Shown here: piece by piece, positions 1-4,582 of the stretch
Layout of the letters: each line of letters begins with the position of its first letter
Position numbering within the stretch: the stretch's first letter is position 1
Assembly: GCA_017390825.1 (NCBI GenBank)
Contig: JAFPAK010000291.1
Location: 1-8,171, forward strand
DNA: 8,171 bases
Reading direction: 5' to 3'
From: Clostridia bacterium
GTDB taxonomy: Bacteria; Bacillota_A; Clostridia; Oscillospirales; Acutalibacteraceae
Notes under the pieces: generated by a model
Told to the model about the DNA's origin: nothing
Databases searched by the model: none
Seen by the model: only the letters and a program-made list of their open reading frames with translations
Position numbers and translations under genes: made by a program

Positions 1-774
1 GTTGGTAAGTTTTCTTCTGTTGGAAGCTATAAGTTAGATTCTATGTTTTACGAGACGAGCCTTGCGAACGATTTGGATAAGGCTATTGCAGACGGAGACA
101 ATGGAAAGGTCTCGTACATAATGGCATTGATCTATGACGATAAGTTGGATGAAACCGTTTCAAAAAATCAGATCAATGAGATTACAAGGCTTACCAAAGA
201 AGGATACAGCGTGCTACCTCGTGATATTCCTGATCATATTACTTACAACGGCGAAAATTACGAGTTGACAGCAGAGCAAAAAGACATCTATATGAAAACC
301 TATTCACAGGTTGTTAATGCAATAGATAGTCTTATATCAAGCAGTTTCTATATCGGAAGTTCTACAAAGGAACAGGCTGATTTGATTTCATATTATCACG
401 ATCGGTATCGTGAAATGGCTGGCAATGAGGTGCTTGGTCTTACCGACACCAAAAAAACGATCTATTCCATTGTAGGATTTGATAAATTTGCGGAGTATGC
501 TTATTCCATCAAAGACATCGAGTCTGACAAGGACAAGAACGGAAACACTATAAGCGGAAGCAAGAAGAAAAAGGTTATAAAGAAGATTAATAGTCTCAAC
601 ATATCTACCGAGAAAAAGCTGCTTCTGCAGGCATATAGCGGATATAAGATCGACAACGAAAGCGACAAGAAAAAGCTCATCAACTACCTTAACAAGCAGA
701 GCTTGACGGTAGATGAGAAAAAAGCACTTGCGAAAAAGCTTAGTTTAACCTATAAAAACGGTAAATTCTCTTAA
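1..774 (+). CDS. C-terminal part of a phage structural or large multidomain protein, function unknown (5' partial)
   Basis: The frame is open from the first base, so the ATG at 43 is probably internal and the gene continues to the left; 257 residues are visible. The protein is hydrophilic and mostly helical, with no signal peptide or membrane segment. A DKDKNGNT stretch near residues 177-184 of the visible part resembles a calcium-loop sequence but lacks the final acidic residue of an EF-hand. It is followed by a GSKKKK turn and two lysine-rich helical repeats of about 28 residues, containing INSLNIS and LNKQSLT. From memory, such INSLxxxxxxK tails occur at the ends of large proteins of Firmicutes phages, but I cannot assign a function. 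In P22-like order the portal would be expected just before the scaffold, so a portal or neighbouring virion protein is possible. The coding call is firm; the role is not. Confidence 0.85.
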   Translation, partial: VGKFSSVGSYKLDSMFYETSLANDLDKAIADGDNGKVSYIMALIYDDKLDETVSKNQINEITRLTKEGYSVLPRDIPDHITYNGENYELTAEQKDIYMKTYSQVVNAIDSLISSSFYIGSSTKEQADLISYYHDRYREMAGNEVLGLTDTKKTIYSIVGFDKFAEYAYSIKDIESDKDKNGNTISGSKKKKVIKKINSLNISTEKKLLLQAYSGYKIDNESDKKKLINYLNKQSLTVDEKKALAKKLSLTYKNGKFS

Positions 775-781
775 AAACTAA

Positions 782-811
782 TACAAATCGCATTAAATAA
801 TGTGTTATAAT
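782..811 (+). promoter_or_regulatory. Extended -10 promoter for the zinc-ribbon gene
   Basis: A perfect TATAAT lies at 806-811, preceded by TGT at 803-805, which gives an extended -10 element (TGnTATAAT). The -35 region is weak; the best candidate, TACAAA at 782-787 with an 18-base spacer, matches three of six consensus bases. Extended -10 promoters often tolerate a poor -35. Transcription would start near 818, right at the GGAGG ribosome binding site, leaving a leader of about 15 bases. The site lies in the 58-base gap between two genes, as expected of a real promoter. Host sigma-A type recognition is inferred. Confidence 0.65.
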
Positions 812-817
812 CTCCTT

Positions 818-822
818 GGAGG
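818..822 (+). promoter_or_regulatory. Ribosome binding site that fixes the zinc-ribbon start
   Basis: GGAGG stands ten bases before the ATG at 833. The in-frame ATG at 800 has no such site and overlaps the -10 element, so 833 is the start. Confidence 0.75.
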
Positions 823-832
823 TGTAAATAAT

Positions 833-1000
833 ATGCCAATTACATTGAAAAGGACCGAAAGAAAAGATATAACCAAGATAGTGTGCCCGGATTGCTGTGA
901 AAAAGTAAGGGGCGTAGGCGTACTGAAAGAAAGCAAAATTCAAGGCTTGACCTTTAAGTGCAAGAAGTGCGGATCAACTTGGGAAATCAAAACTGAATAA
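833..1000 (+). CDS. Small zinc-ribbon protein (Com-like size and cysteine pattern)
   Basis: This 55-residue protein has two cysteine knuckles, CPDCC at residues 18-22 and CKKCG at 43-47, separated by about 20 residues, followed by a tryptophan and a short strand (TWEIK). This is the pattern of a four-cysteine zinc ribbon; the extra Cys22 is a possible alternative ligand. Size and layout recall Mu Com, a zinc-binding translational activator, and other small phage zinc ribbons that bind nucleic acid or protein, but the resemblance is too general to name the gene. It stands between its own promoter and a strong terminator, so it can be transcribed apart from the head genes. No DNA-modification gene (the usual partner of Com) is visible nearby. 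The zinc ribbon is well supported; the function is unknown. Confidence 0.85.
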   Translation: MPITLKRTERKDITKIVCPDCCEKVRGVGVLKESKIQGLTFKCKKCGSTWEIKTE

Positions 1001-1028
1001 GTATATAGAGCCATATATCCGTAGAGAT

Positions 1029-1075
1029 GAGAGCCATTTAGTACCAATAGAGGTGCTAGATGGCTCTTTCTTTTT
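1029..1075 (+). terminator. Strong intrinsic terminator after the zinc-ribbon gene
   Basis: The left arm GAGCCATTTAGTACC (1031-1045) pairs with the right arm GGTGCTAGATGGCTC (1052-1066) over all 15 positions, 13 Watson-Crick and two G:U, around the 6-base loop AATAGA. One or two more pairs are possible at the base (1029-1030 with 1067-1068). A T-rich tract, TTTCTTTTT at 1067-1075, follows directly. The T tract is only on the downstream side, so it works for + strand transcripts. It begins about 30 bases after the zinc-ribbon stop codon and would block transcription entering the head genes unless antitermination or a downstream promoter exists. Confidence 0.88.
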
Positions 1076-1111
1076 ATAAAACCAATACTGAAAAAAGGAG
1101 GAAACGCCATA

Positions 1112-1240
1112 ATGAAGAGGGATAACCGATTTGCAACAAACAAGGGCGGGATGATCAAAGCTCCAAAGAGCGTACCGGATCAGCCTAAAGCGACCGTGGT
1201 GAAGGGCAGCGACCTTCGTAACGGTAAGGGTAAGAAGTAA
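1112..1240 (+). CDS. Small, highly basic 42-residue protein of unknown function
   Basis: A short gene with a convincing AAGGAGG ribosome binding site at 1095-1101, ten bases before the ATG, and a TAA stop at 1238. The product has 12 Lys/Arg and 3 Asp residues, hence a net charge near +9. It has no cysteines or hydrophobic segment and is rich in Gly and Pro, so it is probably unstructured when alone. Recognisable stretches are FATNKGGMIKAPK (residues 7-19) and TVVKGSDLRNGKGKK at the C-terminus. I recall similar short FAxxKGGxIxAP proteins beside scaffold genes in Firmicutes phages, but cannot verify this here. It lies 42 bases before the scaffold gene and after the terminator, so it is likely the first gene of the head operon. 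Possible roles are a capsid-interior or DNA-binding peptide or an assembly cofactor; none is shown by the sequence. Confidence 0.7.
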   Translation: MKRDNRFATNKGGMIKAPKSVPDQPKATVVKGSDLRNGKGKK

Positions 1241-1282
1241 GAAAAAAGCCGCAAAAAGCGAGCATAAAAAAGGAGAAACAAG

Positions 1283-2113
1283 ATGGAAGAAAATCTTGAA
1301 CTTGAGCAGGAACTTGCTGAAGAAAATTTTGAGGAAGATATTGAAGTAGAAACCGAGACCGAAGACCTTGATGAAGAGGATGATGCTTCGGACGATGATG
1401 TTGAGGAATCCGAGGATACTTCAGACGAGGAGCTTGAGTACGACGAAGACGGCAACGTTATCGAAGCAAAAGAAGCGACGGAACAGAGTGCCGAAACAGT
1501 AAACGAGACGGTTGCCGAGAGCAACACCGTTGACACCAACGAAGGATACGATTCACTTAAGAAAAAATACGATGACCGTGAAGCGCTTATAAGAGATGCG
1601 CTTAAGTCGGTTGGAATTGACGAGAAAGACATTGATCTTGGGCTTGCAAAGCTTGCGGCAGACGCTGAAGACGTTAGCGTCGACGAATACCTCAAGAAGC
1701 GAGCCGAGAATATGAAGACCGAGGAAGCAAAGAAATACTACGATCAGATGATCCTTGACCGAATGGTTGCGAAGGACCTGAACGAGCTTCATTCTCTATT
1801 TCCCGAGACAAAGGGCATCGATAAATTTGAAAACGTACCCAACGTAAAAAGATATGCTGAGCTGAGAGACCTTGGTCTTTCCGTATCGGAGGCTTATAAC
1901 GCAGCTAATCCAAATGCGAGAAGGGATGCTATTGCCTCTTCTGTTCGTCAGCAGTCTATTAACGCATCCAAATCCCACCTAAAAAGCAATGTCCCGATCG
2001 CTGCAAAGGATACGTCGGTGAAGATTACACGTTCCGAGATGCAGCAGATGCGAGACCTATTTCCCGACAAGAGCGATAAAGAACTGATCGCTCTATACAA
2101 AAAAACAAAATAA
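1283..2113 (+). CDS. Capsid assembly scaffolding protein
   Basis: The 276-residue product has the make-up and position of a phage scaffold, just upstream of the decoration-like and capsid genes. Residues 1-60 contain 34 Asp/Glu and no Lys/Arg. A helical region with likely coiled-coil character follows (about 88-165, YDSLKKKYDDREALIRDALK onward). Residues 185-240 carry a LRDLGLSVSEAYNAANP segment of the kind seen in scaffolds of such phages. The last 30 residues form a basic, helical tail (ITRSEMQQMRDLFPDKSDKE, then LIALYKKTK), which fits the C-terminal coat-binding helix-turn-helix known from P22-type scaffolds. Scaffolds fill the procapsid and leave before or during DNA packaging. A GGAG site eight bases before the ATG supports the start. 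No Ser-His-Asp protease domain is evident, so a protease-scaffold fusion is unlikely. Confidence 0.85.
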   Translation: MEENLELEQELAEENFEEDIEVETETEDLDEEDDASDDDVEESEDTSDEELEYDEDGNVIEAKEATEQSAETVNETVAESNTVDTNEGYDSLKKKYDDREALIRDALKSVGIDEKDIDLGLAKLAADAEDVSVDEYLKKRAENMKTEEAKKYYDQMILDRMVAKDLNELHSLFPETKGIDKFENVPNVKRYAELRDLGLSVSEAYNAANPNARRDAIASSVRQQSINASKSHLKSNVPIAAKDTSVKITRSEMQQMRDLFPDKSDKELIALYKKTK

Positions 2114-2128
2114 GAAAGGTAAATCAAA

Positions 2129-2515
2129 ATGTTCAAACTTATAAAAATAGAGGGCGGCAGAATTAACGTTTATGAGCCTCAGATTCTTCCTGTAGGTGAT
2201 TCTGCCGTAAAATCCGGAGAGGCGCTTGTTCTTGCGTCTGGAAAGCTTAAAAGATGCGAGCCTAATGTAGTGCCGACCTTCATCGCAATTGCAGATGCCG
2301 CAGCTAATACCGAGGTTGCAGTTGGCAGAGTTGAGTCGAATCAGCTCTATGAAGTAAACGCATCCGAAGCACCTACATCTCTTGCTGTAGGAAATAAAGT
2401 TACAATCAGTGACGACGGTCTCGGCGTTACCAAAACCACCGCTTCCGGAGTTGCTGAAATCGTTAATCTTAACGGTGCAACCGCAATCGGCGACACACTC
2501 GTCGTAAGATTTTAA
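2129..2515 (+). CDS. Small beta-rich virion protein, probable capsid decoration protein
   Basis: This 128-residue protein sits between the scaffold and major capsid genes, where lambda gpD-like or DUF2190-like decoration proteins are often encoded. It is rich in Gly, Ala and Val, with short alternating strands: LIKIEGGRINVYEPQ at the N-terminus, GEALVLASGKLKRCE near residues 30-45, PTFIAIADA, NKVTISDDGLGVT, and a closing GDTLVVRF. This pattern fits a small beta-barrel that binds the outside of an expanded shell. It has no signal peptide, membrane segment or catalytic motif. A modest AAAGG site nine bases upstream supports the ATG at 2129, and the gap to the scaffold stop is only 15 bases, so the two genes are likely co-transcribed. 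A head-fibre base or another minor head protein is an alternative. Confidence 0.75.
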   Translation: MFKLIKIEGGRINVYEPQILPVGDSAVKSGEALVLASGKLKRCEPNVVPTFIAIADAAANTEVAVGRVESNQLYEVNASEAPTSLAVGNKVTISDDGLGVTKTTASGVAEIVNLNGATAIGDTLVVRF

Positions 2516-2535
2516 TTACAAAGGAGTAAAAAACA

Positions 2536-3603
2536 ATGCCTAATAACATAATCTATTCCAAGATGGTTGGCACGAACGATGCTATGTATGGCAAGTTCAT
2601 CCACCCTATAAAGATGCTCATCGAGAATGAGTCAAATGCATGCGAGAAGAACGAGCCTATCCTTAAGGCGCTCTTCAACATCGAGAAGTCCAACAGATAC
2701 TCTGAGACTGTAATCGGAGAGTCCGATTTTGACGTATTTCAGAGCGTAGCTGAAGGCGCCGGCGCTGAGAACGATACTGTTGGTCAGACCTTTGCTAAGA
2801 CTATCTCTCACCACACGTTCATGAAGGAATTTACCATCACTAAGGAGATGGCAGACGATTCCAAGATTGGTATTGCGGCTAATATTAAGGCTAAGCCTTC
2901 CAAGTTTGTACGTGCTTACTACAAGACTCGTACTAAGTTTGCTTGCACCGCACTCATTAACGGTACCAAGTCTAAGTGCACATTTGCAAAGACCAACGTT
3001 GATCTTACCACCGGCGATGATAAGCCTCTCTTCCACAAGGCACATCCTTATTTCAACGATAAGATGAGCGGCAAGAGTCAGTCCAACTACTTCTCTGCTG
3101 ACTTCAAGACCGACGGCAAGCTTGATGCAGCAAAGTTTGAGGCTGTTCTTAACAAAATAGCAAACAAACTTCGTAACTTCAAGGACGAGAACGGCGAGAC
3201 CATGGAGTATGTAGCAGATACTCTTATCATTCCTGCTAACAGACCTGAATTTGAGGCACTTTGCAAGAAGGTAGTTGGCTCCGAGCGTACTGTTGGCTCT
3301 AACAACAACGACATCAATACTCAGTATGGAAATTGGACAATAGTTGTTCTTCCCGGCTGGTTGGTTACCGATGCCGAGGGTGACAGATTTATGATTATGT
3401 CTTCCGATGCAAATGCACAGCTTTCCGGATCTATGTTCTACAACAGAGTTGCTCTTGACATTAATTCTTGGGTAGACAACCACACTCGTAACCTTGTATG
3501 GAACGGCTATTGCCGTATTGGTGTAGGATTCAATACTTGGAAGCACATTGCACTTTGCGTAGCTTCTGACGCATCCGACGCATCTAACGCAACTACTCTC
3601 TAA
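2536..3603 (+). CDS. Major capsid protein (HK97-fold, resembling Mu gpT-type coats)
   Basis: The 355-residue product has the features of a phage major coat protein. It has an N-terminal arm, a presumed E-loop region (about 55-95), a long spine helix (about 102-140), LFHKAHPYFND at 165-175, which recalls the LFxxxHxN stretch of Mu gpT-like coats, and a P-domain-like helix plus strand at 196-235 (LDAAKFEAVLNKIANKL, ADTLIIPANRPEFE). The C-terminal part is beta-rich and aromatic (WVDNHTRNLVWNGYCRIGVG). There is no long N-terminal delta domain, in keeping with a separate scaffold gene. Codon use differs from its neighbours: 29 lysines use AAG and only 2 AAA, a sign of strong expression. AAGGAG nine bases upstream supports the start, and two in-frame stops (TAATAA) close it. 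It ends in a short SDA repeat. Confidence 0.9.
   Translation: MPNNIIYSKMVGTNDAMYGKFIHPIKMLIENESNACEKNEPILKALFNIEKSNRYSETVIGESDFDVFQSVAEGAGAENDTVGQTFAKTISHHTFMKEFTITKEMADDSKIGIAANIKAKPSKFVRAYYKTRTKFACTALINGTKSKCTFAKTNVDLTTGDDKPLFHKAHPYFNDKMSGKSQSNYFSADFKTDGKLDAAKFEAVLNKIANKLRNFKDENGETMEYVADTLIIPANRPEFEALCKKVVGSERTVGSNNNDINTQYGNWTIVVLPGWLVTDAEGDRFMIMSSDANAQLSGSMFYNRVALDINSWVDNHTRNLVWNGYCRIGVGFNTWKHIALCVASDASDASNATTL
3565..3591 (+). repeat. Three tandem 9-base units at the 3' end of the capsid gene
   Basis: Units TCTGACGCA, TCCGACGCA and TCTAACGCA follow one another and encode Ser-Asp-Ala, Ser-Asp-Ala, Ser-Asn-Ala. They lie just before the last three codons, so they form a low-complexity C-terminal tail. 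Confidence 0.8.
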
Positions 3604-3623
3604 TAACTTAAAGGAGGACTCAA

Positions 3624-4577
3624 ATGAAACTGCAAGACCTTTATAATGCGGTATCGCAGTTAGGCTTTGAGGACACCTTGGGTGATGACGGAACTAGCAG
3701 ATTTATATATGCAACTAATCGGGCGTTGAGCGAGATAAACGCTCTTCGCCCGAGACGTAAGCTTGTAACTATAAATCACGTTGTTCCTGCAAATCTTTTG
3801 GAATCACTTCCAACACAAATAGAAAAACAAGATAAAAAAACGTTTTCGGCTAAAAATGCCAAGAGCTTCTATTTTGAAGTATGCGGAAAAGGTACATACA
3901 ATGTATGTATGCGAACAAAGAAAACTATTGCAGGCGATACTCAAATTGATGATATTGTTGTAAAAACAGGCAACTTTGATTTCCGCACGTTTACTGCAAT
4001 CAAAGGCACCATTAAGTACAAGGGTGCCTTTGTTAATAGTGCAACAGAGCCAAACCACGTTTTTACAGGCGAAATAATTCTTGAGTTTGACGGCGAGTAC
4101 GACTACACGATACGCAACGTAGCTCTTTACGATAGAGTATTTTCGGACAACGAAGATGATGTTGTTCCTTATAGCGTCAAGGTACCCTATTGTATGACTA
4201 AGATCGTTGACGATTTTGAAAGATTTGACTCATCTCCTTTAGAGCTGTCGTCCGAAAGATATCTCAACGACGATTTCTCAATTCTTAACGGCGATACAAT
4301 TCTTTTGCCCTTGGATAAACAGGGTGCATACAATATAAATTACATCAAAAAGGCAAGGTTATTTGATCCATCTGCGTTTGATTACAATGACAATATCGAC
4401 CTAGACGAAGAACTTGCTCAATTGATGCCAAATCTTGTGGCAGCGTACGTATGGCTTGATGACGAAGCTGAAAAGGCACAGTATTATATGACACTATATA
4501 TGCAAAGAGCAGCAAGCGTACAGAGGGAGTCCAAGGATTTAACGCCGGTACTATTTCAATCTGTTTATGGGTGGTGA
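3624..4577 (+). CDS. Head-tail adaptor of a short-tailed phage (P22 gp4 / T7 gp11-like) with an inserted domain
   Basis: The 317-residue protein directly follows the capsid gene. Its N-terminus (LQDLYNAVSQLGFED, then a helix ending EINALRPRRK, residues 3-46) and C-terminus (LAQLMPNLVAAYVWLDDEAE plus a final helix, about 264-300) match the helical core typical of podoviral adaptors, which form a ring under the portal and receive the nozzle. NGDTILLPLDKQGAYNINYIKKA at 222-244 is a strand pair before the last helices. Between the halves, residues 75-175 form a beta-rich block (SFYFEVCGKGTYNV, FTGEIILEF, YTIRNVALYDRVF) resembling a jelly-roll sandwich. P22 gp4 (166 residues) and T7 gp11 (196) are much shorter, so this is probably an insertion. 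A perfect AAAGGAGG six bases before the ATG supports the start. Confident as neck protein; domain limits are estimates. Confidence 0.8.
   Translation: MKLQDLYNAVSQLGFEDTLGDDGTSRFIYATNRALSEINALRPRRKLVTINHVVPANLLESLPTQIEKQDKKTFSAKNAKSFYFEVCGKGTYNVCMRTKKTIAGDTQIDDIVVKTGNFDFRTFTAIKGTIKYKGAFVNSATEPNHVFTGEIILEFDGEYDYTIRNVALYDRVFSDNEDDVVPYSVKVPYCMTKIVDDFERFDSSPLELSSERYLNDDFSILNGDTILLPLDKQGAYNINYIKKARLFDPSAFDYNDNIDLDEELAQLMPNLVAAYVWLDDEAEKAQYYMTLYMQRAASVQRESKDLTPVLFQSVYGW
4001..4032. repeat. Perfect 10-base inverted repeat inside the adaptor gene
   Basis: CAAAGGCACC (4001-4010) and GGTGCCTTTG (4023-4032) are exact reverse complements around a 12-base loop. The repeat is within coding sequence (peptide IKGTIKYKGAF), with no clear T run after it, so it is not called a terminator. 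Confidence 0.6.
4569..4577 (+). promoter_or_regulatory. Ribosome binding region before the nozzle gene
   Basis: GGGTGGTGA covers the adaptor stop codon and ends five bases before the ATG at 4583. It is a non-perfect Shine-Dalgarno site but supports ATG 4583 over the in-frame GTG codons at 4571 and 4574, which have no site upstream. The position suggests translational coupling with the adaptor gene. Confidence 0.5.
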
Positions 4578-4582
4578 CATCG

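Noticed and set aside
43..45. ATG at 43 as the real start of the first gene
   Set aside because: The frame is open to base 1 and no Shine-Dalgarno site stands before 43, so the gene most likely begins outside the window.
800..802. Earlier ATG start for the zinc-ribbon gene
   Set aside because: It lies before the -10 element and has no ribosome binding site; ATG 833 has GGAGG at good spacing.
1241..1282. Possible terminator or promoter between the basic micro-gene and scaffold
   Set aside because: The A-rich 42-base gap contains only the scaffold ribosome binding site; no stable hairpin or -10/-35 pair.
1180..1695. Open frame on the - strand rich in serine, opposite the scaffold gene
   Set aside because: The serine runs are the mirror of Asp/Glu codons (GAN/TCN) in the acidic scaffold N-terminus; not a gene.
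2632..3546. Long open frame of 304 codons on the - strand opposite the capsid gene
   Set aside because: It is a shadow of the strongly biased codon use of the capsid gene; it has no ribosome binding site in context and its sequence is low in structure and family features.
3893..3909. Small palindrome TACATAC-AAT-GTATGTA
   Set aside because: Seven pairs with a three-base loop, AT-rich and within a coding region; likely chance.
4571..4576. GTG starts for the nozzle gene
   Set aside because: No ribosome binding sequence upstream, whereas ATG 4583 has GGTGGTGA close by; still possible, adding only four residues.
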